Of a stretch of DNA of 64,000 nt, positions 53,968 to 62,115 are shown piece by piece (the stretch's first letter is position 1; the number at the start of each line of letters is the position of its first letter). The position numbers and the translations under genes are program-made. Under the pieces are notes generated by a model. That model did no database searches. It was not told where the DNA came from and worked only from the letters and a program-made list of their open reading frames with translations. The DNA is from Actinomycetes bacterium (GTDB lineage Bacteria; Actinomycetota; Acidimicrobiia; Acidimicrobiales; Aldehydirespiratoraceae), in the NCBI GenBank assembly GCA_024276495.1, contig JAJRXC010000017.1:1-64000 (forward strand), given 5' to 3'.

Positions 53968-55041
53968 ATGGAACGATTCGGATTCGTCGGGCTTCCCAAC
54001 GCCGGCAAGAGCTCTCTGTACAACGCGCTCGCCGGAGGTGGCGCCCACGCGGCCCCCTACGCCTTCGCGACGACCGATCCCAACGTCGGTGTCGCGAAGG
54101 TTCCCGATGTCCGGCTCGATCGACTCGCGGTGATGAGCGGGAGCAGGAACGTCGTGCACGCGGCGGTCCAGTTCACCGACATCGGCGGGCTGGTCGAGGG
54201 CGCGAGTCAAGGAGAGGGGCTCGGCAACGCCTTCTTGTCCCACATTCGCGAGGTCGACGCGATCGTGTTCGTCCTGCGGGCGTTCCCCGACCCCGACGTG
54301 CCCGGTCCCAGCGATCCGCTCGAACATCTGCGGGTGGTCGAGATCGAGCTGGCGCTCGCCGATCTCGCCAGTGCCGAGAAGGCACTCGACAAGACCAGCC
54401 GCATGCTGAAGGGCGATGGCTCGCTGCGGTCGACCGTCGATCTCCTGCAGACCGTCGTCGACCATCTCTGCGAGGGCACGCCGTTGTATCGGGTCGGTCT
54501 CGACGACGAGGCGCGCGGGCAGCTCAAGGAGTTCTTCTTCCTCACCAACAAGCCGGTGATGGCCGTGCTCAACATCGGTGAGGACCAGATCGGCCACGAG
54601 GACGCGCTCGCGGCGCCGGTCCGAGCCGAGCTCGACGGGGCCGAGGTGGTTCCGCTCAGCGTGCAGCTCGAGGCCGAGGCCGCGTTGATGGACGCCGGCG
54701 AGCGTGAGGAGATGCTCGAGGCCCTCGGTCTCGGGGAAGGAGCGGTGCCCCGGTTCCTGAAGAGCGCCTACCACATGCTCGGCCTGCGAACGTTTCTCAC
54801 GACCGGGGAGAAGGAGAGCCGGGCGTGGACCTTCCGGGCCGGCTCGACCGCGCCCGAGTGCGCCGGTGTGATCCACACCGACTTCCAGCGCGGGTTCATC
54901 CGGGCCGAGACGATCCAGTGGGACGAGCTGCTCGAGGCGGGCTCGTGGGCCGCGGCCCGTGATGTCGGCAAGGTGCGATCCGAGGGAAAGGACTACGTCA
55001 CCCGCGACGGCGACGTCATGGAGTTCCGCTTCAACGTCTGA
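53968..55041 (+). CDS. ychF: Redox-regulated ATPase YchF (Obg family)
   Basis: YchF is an Obg-family P-loop protein that prefers ATP and binds ribosomes. P-loop FVGLPNAGKSSLYNAL begins at residue 5, DIGGLVEGASQGEGLGNAFLSHIREVDAI is the switch II region, NIGE replaces NKxD as expected for ATP preference, and the C-terminal TGS-like domain shows RAGSTAPECAGVIHTDFQRGFIRAET. Length is 357 aa. ATG at 53968 is the family start; the track start is earlier. Confidence 0.96.
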   Translation: MERFGFVGLPNAGKSSLYNALAGGGAHAAPYAFATTDPNVGVAKVPDVRLDRLAVMSGSRNVVHAAVQFTDIGGLVEGASQGEGLGNAFLSHIREVDAIVFVLRAFPDPDVPGPSDPLEHLRVVEIELALADLASAEKALDKTSRMLKGDGSLRSTVDLLQTVVDHLCEGTPLYRVGLDDEARGQLKEFFFLTNKPVMAVLNIGEDQIGHEDALAAPVRAELDGAEVVPLSVQLEAEAALMDAGEREEMLEALGLGEGAVPRFLKSAYHMLGLRTFLTTGEKESRAWTFRAGSTAPECAGVIHTDFQRGFIRAETIQWDELLEAGSWAAARDVGKVRSEGKDYVTRDGDVMEFRFNV

Positions 55042-55160
55042 GCGCGGGGTCGTCCGGGGTCGTCCGACCCGGCTCTCGCGGGTTCGGGTAACCCCGGGTC
55101 GCACGCGGGAGTCCAATGGGGGGGACACATTCCTTCACCGACGTACGCGCCCGATCCCCC

Positions 55161-55186
55161 CAGCCTGCCTACCGGCAGGTAGGCTG
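55161..55186 (+). promoter_or_regulatory. Promoter with palindromic operator upstream of desA
   Basis: CCTACCGGCAGGTAGG is a perfect 6-base-arm repeat around GGCA and is part of a wider CAGCCT...AGGCTG dyad. It overlaps TAGGCT (55180-55185), the -10-like box ten bases before the desA ATG. A repressor bound here would block the promoter. Confidence 0.55.
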
Positions 55187-55195
55187 AGAGGCATC

Positions 55196-56179
55196 ATGGT
55201 GACCACCGCAGACAACTCCCTCCCGAACCGTTCCCCGTCGGACGGTTCCCTCACCGACGCGACGCTCGTGGAGGTCCTCGAAGAGACGGCCGCCGGCCTC
55301 CTCGAGCGCCACCTCGCGACCACCAAGGAATGGTTTCCCCACGCCTTGATCCCGTGGACCTCGGCCGTCGACTACGACGACGACTACGAGTGGGATCCCG
55401 CCGACGCCACGATTCCGCCGGCGGTGCGGAGCGCGCTGTTCGTCAACGTCTTGACCGAGGACAACCTGCCCTACTACTTCCGTGACATCGAGCGCATGTT
55501 CGGTCGGGACGGCGCGTGGGGCGAGTGGGTCCGTCGCTGGACGGCCGAGGAGGGTCGCCACGGGATGGTGCTCAACACCTACCTCCAGGCCACGAGAGCG
55601 GTCGATCCCGTCGATCTCGAGCGGGCCCGGATGATCCAGGTGCAAACCGGTGCGGTTCCCGAGCCGCCGAACCCGGCCGAAGGACTCGCCTATGTCTCCT
55701 TGCAGGAGCTCGCGACCCGTATCTCCCACTTCAACACCGGTGGCCTGTTGGAGGACCCCGTCGGTCGCCAGATCATGCGTCGGGTCGCGTCCGACGAGAA
55801 CCTCCACTTCCTCTTCTACCGGGATGCGTTCTCGGCGACCATCGAGATCGATCCGTCGATGGCCGTCATGGCGATCGAGAAGCAGACGGTGAACTTCGCG
55901 ATGCCCGGTGTCGGGATCCCCGGCTTCAACTCCCACGCGAAGGCGATCGCCGACGCGGGCATCTACGACCTCGCCATCCACCACGACCAGATCCTGCAAC
56001 CGGTCATCATGCGCGATTGGGCCGTCGAGTCGATCGAGGGTCTGTCGCCCGAGGCGGAAGCTTCCCGCGAGCGGCTGCTGAAGTACATCAGCCGGGTCGG
56101 CAAGGTCGGGGCCCGCCTCGCGAGCCGTCGCGAGGAGAAGGCGGCGCGGGCCGCGGAACGCGAACCGACGCCGGTGTGA
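55196..56179 (+). CDS. desA: Acyl-[acyl-carrier-protein] desaturase (DesA type)
   Basis: This soluble diiron enzyme introduces a double bond into acyl-ACP, as DesA1/DesA2 of mycobacteria do. Ligand motifs are AEEGRHG (E119, H122) and ASDENLHF (E201, H204), with the other Glu residues in the preceding helices (FVNVLTEDNLPYY). Length is 327 aa. ATG at 55196 follows the operator-promoter. The last 25 residues are basic and A/R-rich. It stands alone between ychF and a DUF192 gene. Confidence 0.9.
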   Translation: MVTTADNSLPNRSPSDGSLTDATLVEVLEETAAGLLERHLATTKEWFPHALIPWTSAVDYDDDYEWDPADATIPPAVRSALFVNVLTEDNLPYYFRDIERMFGRDGAWGEWVRRWTAEEGRHGMVLNTYLQATRAVDPVDLERARMIQVQTGAVPEPPNPAEGLAYVSLQELATRISHFNTGGLLEDPVGRQIMRRVASDENLHFLFYRDAFSATIEIDPSMAVMAIEKQTVNFAMPGVGIPGFNSHAKAIADAGIYDLAIHHDQILQPVIMRDWAVESIEGLSPEAEASRERLLKYISRVGKVGARLASRREEKAARAAEREPTPV

Positions 56180-56217
56180 TTCCCCGGCGGAGCACGCGCC
56201 ACGCCCTTCGCGGCGCG

Positions 56218-56223
56218 TAGATT
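56218..56223 (+). promoter_or_regulatory. Leaderless-type -10 box of the DUF192 gene
   Basis: TAGATT is six bases before the ATG at 56230. Confidence 0.5.
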
Positions 56224-56229
56224 TCCGCC

Positions 56230-56559
56230 ATGGCGTGGCTCGTGGCCGAGGATCGTGTGGTGGCGTCGCTCGAGGTCGCGGACACTCGCGGCGCCCGGCG
56301 CCGAGGCCTGATCGGCCGCGACGGGATCGAGGGAGCGCTGCTGTTGTCGCCGGCCCGCTCCGTCCACACCATGCGAATGAGGTTCGCGATCGATGTCGCC
56401 CATCTCGACGCCGACATGACGGTGCTGTCGGTGGTGACGATGCCGCCGTGGCGAATCGGCCGGTGGCACCCGCGGGCCCGCCACGTGATCGAGGCGGAGG
56501 CGGGTTCGTTGCGACGTTGGGGCATCGAGCCGGGCGTCACGATCGAAGTTCGTTCATGA
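56230..56559 (+). CDS. DUF192 family protein
   Basis: The 109-aa protein matches DUF192: LEVADTRGARRRGLIGRDGIEGALLL, SVHTMRMRFAIDVAHLDADMTVLSVVTMPPWRIG and HVIEAEAGSLRRWGIEPG. The family is a small beta-rich domain of unknown role, often exported; no signal peptide is present here. Its end overlaps rsmI by four bases (ATGA). Confidence 0.88.
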   Translation: MAWLVAEDRVVASLEVADTRGARRRGLIGRDGIEGALLLSPARSVHTMRMRFAIDVAHLDADMTVLSVVTMPPWRIGRWHPRARHVIEAEAGSLRRWGIEPGVTIEVRS

Positions 56560-57419
56560 GCGGTTCCCCGGCGCCCGGCGCCCTCGTGTTGATCGCGACC
56601 CCCATCGGGAATCTGGGCGACCTCTCGTCGCGGGCGGCGGAGGAGCTCGCCACCGCCTCCCTGATCTGTTGCGAGGACACGCGGCGCACGGGTCGTCTGT
56701 TGGCGCACCTGGGGCTCACGGGTCGGCGACTCCGACGGGTCGACGATCACACCGAAGCGGCCGAGGTCGATGACGTGGCCGCCCGCATCGGGGCCGGTCA
56801 GCGCGTCGCCCTGGTGTCCGACGCGGGGACACCGGGGATCTCCGATCCGGGGGCGCGGCTCGTCGCCGGGGTGATCGCGGCAGGTCACCCGGTGACGGTG
56901 GTCCCCGGGCCGGTCGCCGCGGTCGCGGCCCTCGTGGCGAGCGGCGCGGTCACCGATCGTTTCGTCTTCGAGGGGTTCTTGCCCCGCGAGGGTCGGGAGC
57001 GCCGGCGTCGACTGGCCGAGATCGCGACCGAGTCCCGCACCGTCGTGCTCTACGAGTCACCGAAGCGGATCGGGTCGATGCTCGAGGCCTTGATCGAGGT
57101 GTGTGGCGGCGACCGGCGGGCGACGATCGCCCGCGAGATCACGAAGCTGCACGAGGAGTTCGTCCGGGGCTCGCTCGCCGAGCTGTCGGATTGGGCGGCG
57201 ACGCCGCCGAAAGGAGAGATCGTCGTGGTGATCGAGGGGGCGCCGGCGATGCCGGATGCCACCGACGAAGTCATCGTCGCGGCGTTGACCACCGAGCTCG
57301 CGGGAGGGGCGAGTCGACGCGACGCGACCGCCGCGGTGGCGGAGATGTTGGGGGTCGGGCACCGGCGGACCTACGAGCTGGCGATCGGCATCCCCGGGAG
57401 TGTCACACCCCCTTCGTAG
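56556..57419 (+). CDS. rsmI: 16S rRNA (cytidine(1402)-2'-O)-methyltransferase RsmI
   Basis: RsmI methylates the ribose of C1402 in the decoding centre. Motifs: ALVLIATPIGNLGDLSSRA, CCEDTRRTGRLL, VALVSDAGTPGISDPGARLV, VVPGPVAAVAALVASG and FEGFLPREGRERRRRL. Length is 287 aa. ATG at 56556 overlaps the DUF192 stop. The TAG stop doubles as the first three bases of the rmuC -10 box. Confidence 0.95.
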   Translation: MSGSPAPGALVLIATPIGNLGDLSSRAAEELATASLICCEDTRRTGRLLAHLGLTGRRLRRVDDHTEAAEVDDVAARIGAGQRVALVSDAGTPGISDPGARLVAGVIAAGHPVTVVPGPVAAVAALVASGAVTDRFVFEGFLPREGRERRRRLAEIATESRTVVLYESPKRIGSMLEALIEVCGGDRRATIAREITKLHEEFVRGSLAELSDWAATPPKGEIVVVIEGAPAMPDATDEVIVAALTTELAGGASRRDATAAVAEMLGVGHRRTYELAIGIPGSVTPPS

Positions 57420-57422
57420 CAT
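57400..57422 (+). promoter_or_regulatory. RecA-NDp-like (PafBC-type) promoter of rmuC
   Basis: GTGTCACAC, exactly eight bases, then TAGCAT, seven bases before the rmuC ATG. The layout matches yraN and comM. The box lies inside the end of rsmI, so it was not selected as intergenic filler. Confidence 0.55.
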
Positions 57423-57429
57423 TCGGTTC

Positions 57430-58776
57430 ATGGAACCTGTCGTTGTGATCGTGTCGGTCGCCTCTCTCTTTCTCGCTGTCGGTCTCGGCGTCGGCGTGGG
57501 TGTTCTCCTCGTGCGGTCGCGCCGAGGTGGCACCGATGAAGTGGTGGCCCGGCTCGCGGCCGAGTTGGCGGCGCGTCAGGAGTCGCAGGTCGAGACCGTG
57601 GTCGAGCGGGTCGTGGCGGTCGCCGGTGAGAGCTTCGACAGTCGCCTGCAGACCGGGACCGCCGAGCTCGATCATCGCCGTGAAGCGATCGACCTGCGCA
57701 TGGCCGGCGCCCAACAGCGAATCGACGAGCAGCTCGGCGACGTGGTCGCCTCGTTGCAGTCGAAGATCGAGGAGGTCGACAAGCTGGTGGCCGAGCGGGT
57801 CGGCGGGTTGTCGGCGACGATGGATGCCCGGGTCGGCGGGATGTCGAAGAACCTCGGGTCCCAGGTGCGCGCGATGAGCGGTGAGCTCCAGCAGGTCCGC
57901 ACCCTGGTCGCGCAGCTCCAGAAGGAACGGGCCCAACAGCACGGGCAGTTCGTCGAGAGTCTGGAAGCGGCCACTCGTCAACAAAAGGTCCTCGCCGAGA
58001 CCACCCAGCACCTCCGTGAGGCGCTCGCGAGTCCCCAGGCCCGGGGCCAGTGGGGCGAGCGCATGGCTGAAGACGTCCTTCGTTCCGCCGGCATGCGCGA
58101 GGGGATCAACTATCGCAAGCAGCGGGCGATCGACGGTGGCACCAAACCCGACTTCACGTTCCTGCTGCCCGACGAGCGGCTCCTCCACATGGACGTCAAG
58201 TTTCCGGTCACGAACTATCTCCGACATCTCGAAGCGCCGACCGACATGGAGGCCGACGCCTTCCGCGACCGTTTCCTGCGCGACGTGCGCGACCGGGTGA
58301 AGGAGTTGCACGGCCGCGGCTACGCGGCGACCGACACCACCGTCGGCTACCTGTTGCTGTTCATTCCCAACGAGAGCGTCTACGGGTTCATCCACGAGAA
58401 CGATCCGACCCTGCTCGACGACGCGCTCGGACAAAAGGTCGTGTTGTGCTCGCCTACCACCCTGTTCGCGGTGCTCGCCGTCGTCCGCCAGGCGATGGAC
58501 ACCTTCGCCGTCGAACGGGCCACCGAGGAGATCCTCGAGTGTCTGGCCGGGTTCGGAGAGCAGTGGCAGAAGTTCTCCGGCCAGATCGACAAGGTCGAGC
58601 GTCACATCGAGACGCTGACGCGAAGCTTCGGAGCCCTCTCGGGGACCCGCCGACGGGCGCTCGAACGTCAGCTCGACCGCATCGACGACGTCCGGAGCCG
58701 GTCGGGGGTGCACGACGAAACCCCGGTGCTCGGACCGCCGTCATCGCCGCTGCTGCGGGATGTCACTGCCGGCTGA
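57430..58776 (+). CDS. rmuC: DNA recombination protein RmuC
   Basis: RmuC limits rearrangements at inverted repeats; the mechanism is unknown. One membrane helix (VVVIVSVASLFLAVGLGVGVGVLL) is followed by a long coiled coil (about 60-200). The RmuC nuclease-like domain reads RGQWGERMAEDVLRSAGMREGINYRKQ, TKPDFTFLLPDERLLHMDVKFPV and YLLLFIPNESVYGF. Length is 448 aa. ATG at 57430 rather than GTG 57400 is chosen because it gives a clean membrane anchor and lies seven bases after TAGCAT. Confidence 0.94.
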   Translation: MEPVVVIVSVASLFLAVGLGVGVGVLLVRSRRGGTDEVVARLAAELAARQESQVETVVERVVAVAGESFDSRLQTGTAELDHRREAIDLRMAGAQQRIDEQLGDVVASLQSKIEEVDKLVAERVGGLSATMDARVGGMSKNLGSQVRAMSGELQQVRTLVAQLQKERAQQHGQFVESLEAATRQQKVLAETTQHLREALASPQARGQWGERMAEDVLRSAGMREGINYRKQRAIDGGTKPDFTFLLPDERLLHMDVKFPVTNYLRHLEAPTDMEADAFRDRFLRDVRDRVKELHGRGYAATDTTVGYLLLFIPNESVYGFIHENDPTLLDDALGQKVVLCSPTTLFAVLAVVRQAMDTFAVERATEEILECLAGFGEQWQKFSGQIDKVERHIETLTRSFGALSGTRRRALERQLDRIDDVRSRSGVHDETPVLGPPSSPLLRDVTAG

Positions 58777-58815
58777 TCGATGACGAAATGCTCACCGGCC
58801 CGAGAGGAGCACCGG

Positions 58816-58821
58816 TAGCCT
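58816..58821 (+). promoter_or_regulatory. Leaderless-type -10 box of metG
   Basis: TAGCCT is seven bases before the metG ATG. Confidence 0.5.
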
Positions 58822-58828
58822 CGCCACC

Positions 58829-60490
58829 ATGTCGACCCCTGTCCTCGTCGCCGTTGCCTGGCCCTACGCATCGGGCTCGCGGCATCTCGGTCATCTGGCC
58901 GGCGCCTATCTGCCGGCCGACGTGTTCGCCCGCCACCAACGGCGGGTCGGCAACGAGGTCCTGATGGTCTCGGGGTCCGATGTGCACGGCACCCCGATCA
59001 CGGTGCGGGCCGACGCCGAAGGGGTGACGCCGCAGGACATCGTCGACCGCTATCACGGTGAGTTCCTGCGCCAGTGGGACGCGGTCGGGATCTCGTGGGA
59101 CAACTACACGACCACCGGCACCGAACATCACGCCCGGGTCACCCAGCAGATGTTCCTGCGTCAGCTCGAGAACGGCCACATCGACAAGCGCACCTCGGAT
59201 CAGTTCTACGACCCCGAGGCCGAGCGCTTCCTGCCCGACCGCTACATCGAGGGGACCTGCCCGTACTGCGGCTACGGCGAAGCGCGCGGCGACCAGTGCG
59301 ACAACTGCGGACGGACCCTCGATGCCACCGAGCTCGGAGATCCTCGTTCGAAGATCACGGGCGTCACCCCCGAGCTGCGGGCGACCGAGCACTTCTTCTA
59401 CCGCTACTCCGACTTCACCGAGCGGCTCGCCACCTGGCTGAAGGCGAAACGGGGCTGGCGACCCCACGTCCTCAACTTCGCGCTCGGCTGGACCGAGGAG
59501 GACGGCCTGCACGATCGGGCCATCACCCGCGATCTCGACTGGGGCATCGAGGTCCCGGTCGACGATCTCGGGCCGGGCAAGCGCATCTACGTCTGGTACG
59601 ACGCGGTCATCGGCTACCTCTCCGCCTCACAGGAATGGGCGTCGCTTCGCGGCGACGAGGAGCAGTGGCGCCACTGGTGGGAGAACGACGACGCCCGCCA
59701 CGTCTACTTCATCGGGAAGGACAACATCCCGTTCCACTGTCTGTTCTGGCCCGCCCAGCTCATGGGTGCCGGCGACCTCCACCTGCCCGACGACGTTCCC
59801 GCCAACCAGTACGTCACGTTCAAGGGCGGGAAGGCGTCGGCGAGCCGGGGCATCGGTCTCACGATCGAAGAAGGGCTCGACCTCTTCCAACCCGACGGGC
59901 TGCGCTACGCCCTCGCGGCGAACTTCCCCGAGCAGGCCGACACCGAGATCTCGATCGAGGAGATCGCCCGCCGGATCAACGAGGAGCTCGTCGCCACCTG
60001 GGGCAACCTCGTCAACCGGGTGCTCGCGATGGTGCACAAGAACCATGGTGTCCAGCCCCGTTCCGATGGTCGAACCGGCGCGGACGCGGCGCTGTTGGCG
60101 ACGGTCGATCAGTTCCTGACGACCAGCGGCGAACAGATCGAGCGGGTCGAGCTCCGGGCCGCGCTGCGCACCGCGATGGACGGGGCCCAGGCCATCAACG
60201 CGTACCTCAACGCCACCGAGCCGTGGAAGCTGGCCAAGGTCGATCCCGACCGGGCCGGTGTCGTTCTGGCGACCGCGCTCGACGCGATCAACGCGATCCG
60301 CATCGCGTTCAGCCCGTTCCTGCCGTTCAGCAGCGCCCGCCTCGACGAGGTGCTCGGCGAGGTCGACGGTTGGCGGTCGGTCGCGGTCGAACCCGGCACC
60401 GTCATCGACAAGCCGGTCCCGCTCTTCGAGAAGGTCGATGTCGCGGAACTTCTCGCCGCGACCGGCGTCGATGGAGATGCCGGAGACTGA
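58829..60490 (+). CDS. metG: Methionyl-tRNA synthetase
   Basis: MetRS charges initiator and elongator tRNA-Met. The class I HIGH motif is HLGH at residues 19-22. A zinc finger CPYCG...CDNCG lies near 145-165. FIGKDNIPFHCLFWPAQLMG and the second ATP motif FKGGKASASRGIGLTI follow; the KMSKS loop is KASAS starting at K335, a loose variant. The anticodon-binding helical domain completes the 553 aa. No C-terminal tRNA-binding domain is present. It starts the metG-tatD-rpf-rsmA-ispE order. Confidence 0.94.
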   Translation: MSTPVLVAVAWPYASGSRHLGHLAGAYLPADVFARHQRRVGNEVLMVSGSDVHGTPITVRADAEGVTPQDIVDRYHGEFLRQWDAVGISWDNYTTTGTEHHARVTQQMFLRQLENGHIDKRTSDQFYDPEAERFLPDRYIEGTCPYCGYGEARGDQCDNCGRTLDATELGDPRSKITGVTPELRATEHFFYRYSDFTERLATWLKAKRGWRPHVLNFALGWTEEDGLHDRAITRDLDWGIEVPVDDLGPGKRIYVWYDAVIGYLSASQEWASLRGDEEQWRHWWENDDARHVYFIGKDNIPFHCLFWPAQLMGAGDLHLPDDVPANQYVTFKGGKASASRGIGLTIEEGLDLFQPDGLRYALAANFPEQADTEISIEEIARRINEELVATWGNLVNRVLAMVHKNHGVQPRSDGRTGADAALLATVDQFLTTSGEQIERVELRAALRTAMDGAQAINAYLNATEPWKLAKVDPDRAGVVLATALDAINAIRIAFSPFLPFSSARLDEVLGEVDGWRSVAVEPGTVIDKPVPLFEKVDVAELLAATGVDGDAGD

Positions 60491-60492
60491 TC

Positions 60493-61245
60493 GTGGCCTG
60501 GGTCGATCATCACTGTCATCTCGCCCCCGGCGCCGACGGGGAGCGCCGGATCGAAGAGGCTCGACGCGCCGGCGTCGGCCGGCTGGTCACGGTGGGGACC
60601 ACGGTGGCGCAGAGCCGCCAGATGATGGCGATCGCCCGACACCACGAAGGCGTGTGGGCGACTGCGGGCGTGCATCCCCATGATGCCGCCGATGGAATCG
60701 ACGGGCTCGACGAGCTCCTCGACGCACCAGAGGTCGTCGCGGTGGGGGAGTGCGGGCTCGACTACCACTACGACCATTCGCCACGCGACGCCCAGGCCGA
60801 CGCGTTTCGACGCCAGATCGGCCTCGCCCACGCGCGCGACATGCCCCTGGTGATCCACACGCGGGCGGCGTGGGCGGAGACGTTCGAGATCCTCGACCGG
60901 GAGGGCACCCCCCGGCGCACCGTCTTTCACTGCTTCACCGGCGGTGTCGACGAAGGGGCCGAATGCCTCGCACGCGGGGCCAACCTGTCGTTCTCGGGCA
61001 TCATCACCTTTCCCAGCGGTGGCGACCTGCGTGACGCCGCGGCGGCCTGTCCGCTCGATCGAGTGTTGGTGGAGACCGACAGCCCGTATCTCGCGCCGGT
61101 CCCTCATCGAGGGAAGACGAACCGGCCGGCGTTGGTCCCACTGGTCGGCGCCGCGGTGGCCGCGGCGATGAACCGGCCGGTCGAGGAAGTGGAAGCGGCC
61201 ACGTCGTCGAACGCCGCGACGTTCTACTCGTTCGACGCGCCCTGA
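60493..61245 (+). CDS. tatD: TatD family metal-dependent hydrolase
   Basis: This TIM-barrel DNase-like hydrolase shows VDHHCHLAPG (HxH), TAGVHPHDA, VVAVGECGLDYHYDHS, LVIHTRAAWAETFEIL, VFHCFTGG and RVLVETDSPYLAPVPHRGKTNRP, the complete TatD set. The family includes DNases and D-aminoacyl-tRNA deacylases; the role here is not certain. GTG at 60493 gives 250 aa and lies two bases after metG. The track start at 59074 is an out-of-frame run through metG. Confidence 0.93.
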   Translation: MAWVDHHCHLAPGADGERRIEEARRAGVGRLVTVGTTVAQSRQMMAIARHHEGVWATAGVHPHDAADGIDGLDELLDAPEVVAVGECGLDYHYDHSPRDAQADAFRRQIGLAHARDMPLVIHTRAAWAETFEILDREGTPRRTVFHCFTGGVDEGAECLARGANLSFSGIITFPSGGDLRDAAAACPLDRVLVETDSPYLAPVPHRGKTNRPALVPLVGAAVAAAMNRPVEEVEAATSSNAATFYSFDAP

Positions 61246-61276
61246 GCCCCGATCGACGTTCGACCGGCCCAAAAGG

Positions 61277-61305
61277 TTGCAATTGTGTTACAACGCTTCT
61301 ACCGT
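61277..61305 (+). promoter_or_regulatory. Possible promoter of the rpf gene
   Basis: TTGCAA, 17 bases, TACCGT. A start near 61312 would give a leader of about 57 bases containing the TGTCAC palindrome. Confidence 0.4.
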
Positions 61306-61327
61306 CGCGCGTCGTACGGAGTCGCCC

Positions 61328-61343
61328 TGTCACAGCAGTGACA
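61328..61343 (+). promoter_or_regulatory. Perfect palindrome in the rpf leader
   Basis: TGTCACAGCAGTGACA has exact 6-base arms around AGCA, 26 bases before the predicted start. It could be an operator or, in RNA, a small hairpin. It differs from the CRP/GlxR consensus TGTGA-N6-TCACA. Confidence 0.45.
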
Positions 61344-61368
61344 ACCGACCAGAGGGAAGGACGGAGCT

Positions 61369-62115
61369 CTGGACGGACCAACTCGGGCATCGCTGCGGGT
61401 CGCGTCGTTCACGGTCGCGGCGGCGGTGTTCATCGCCAGCACGATCCAACCCGCCGCGGGGGCCACCGCGGTGCTCGACGCCGATCTCGCGGCCTTCTCG
61501 TCTCGCGCCCAGCAGTGGACCGAGGCCCGTCAGGTTCGACGAGAGGCGGCACTGGTCCAGGCGCTGGCCCTCGCCGCCGACGCCCGTCAGGCCGAAGAAC
61601 ACCGGCTGGCCGATGCCGAAGCCGCCCGGGCCGAGGCCGCGGCCCGACTCCGGGCCGCGGAGATCGCCGCCGAGACCACGACCACCACCGCCGCGCCGAC
61701 GACCACCGCGGCCCCCACGACCGCGCCGCCGACGACCGTCGCCCCGGCCGAGCCGCCGACCACCGCCGAACCGACGACCACCGCCCCGACGACCACCGCG
61801 GCCCCGGCTGAGCCGCCGCCGACCACGACGGCGCCCCTCGCGACCGGCCCGACCCCGGCCCAGTGGGAAGTGCTTCGCCAATGTGAGTCGAGCGGCAACT
61901 ACACGATCGTGAGCCGGAACGGGCGGTACCGGGGCGCCTACCAGTTCTCCCAGGCCACCTGGGACTGGATCGCGTCATCCGCCGCGCCGGCGCTGGTGGG
62001 AGTGGACCCGATCGCCGCCTCTCCCGGAGACCAGGACGCCATGGCCCTCGCGTTGTGGAACCGCCAAGGCTGGTCGCCGTGGCCGATCTGCGGTGTCGCG
62101 GCCGCGGCTGCGTGA
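61369..62115 (+). CDS. Resuscitation-promoting-factor-like muralytic protein, probable CTG start
   Basis: The C-terminal Rpf/transglycosylase-like domain (about 165-245) reads WEVLRQCESSGNYTIVSRNGRYRGAYQFSQATWDWI with the catalytic Glu of CESSG and later LWNRQGWSPWPICG. Before it lie a coiled-coil-like A/E/R stretch and a T/P/A-rich linker that probably spans the wall. The track begins at GTG 61426, which cuts the signal peptide. In frame after the last stop, the first possible initiator is CTG at 61369, eight bases after GGAAGG; it restores RASLRVASFTVAAAVF. The order tatD-rpf-rsmA is typical of actinobacteria. Confidence 0.85.
   Translation: MDGPTRASLRVASFTVAAAVFIASTIQPAAGATAVLDADLAAFSSRAQQWTEARQVRREAALVQALALAADARQAEEHRLADAEAARAEAAARLRAAEIAAETTTTTAAPTTTAAPTTAPPTTVAPAEPPTTAEPTTTAPTTTAAPAEPPPTTTAPLATGPTPAQWEVLRQCESSGNYTIVSRNGRYRGAYQFSQATWDWIASSAAPALVGVDPIAASPGDQDAMALALWNRQGWSPWPICGVAAAAA

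Noticed and set aside
52507-55128. 873-aa minus-strand ORF as one protein
   Set aside because: Only the last 337 residues match PHP/PolX; the rest is antisense to ychF. A start at 53520 with a TAGCGT box explains the gene.
61306-61368. ydaO-type c-di-AMP riboswitch before rpf
   Set aside because: The leader is only about 60 bases and shows just one short hairpin; the riboswitch is far longer.
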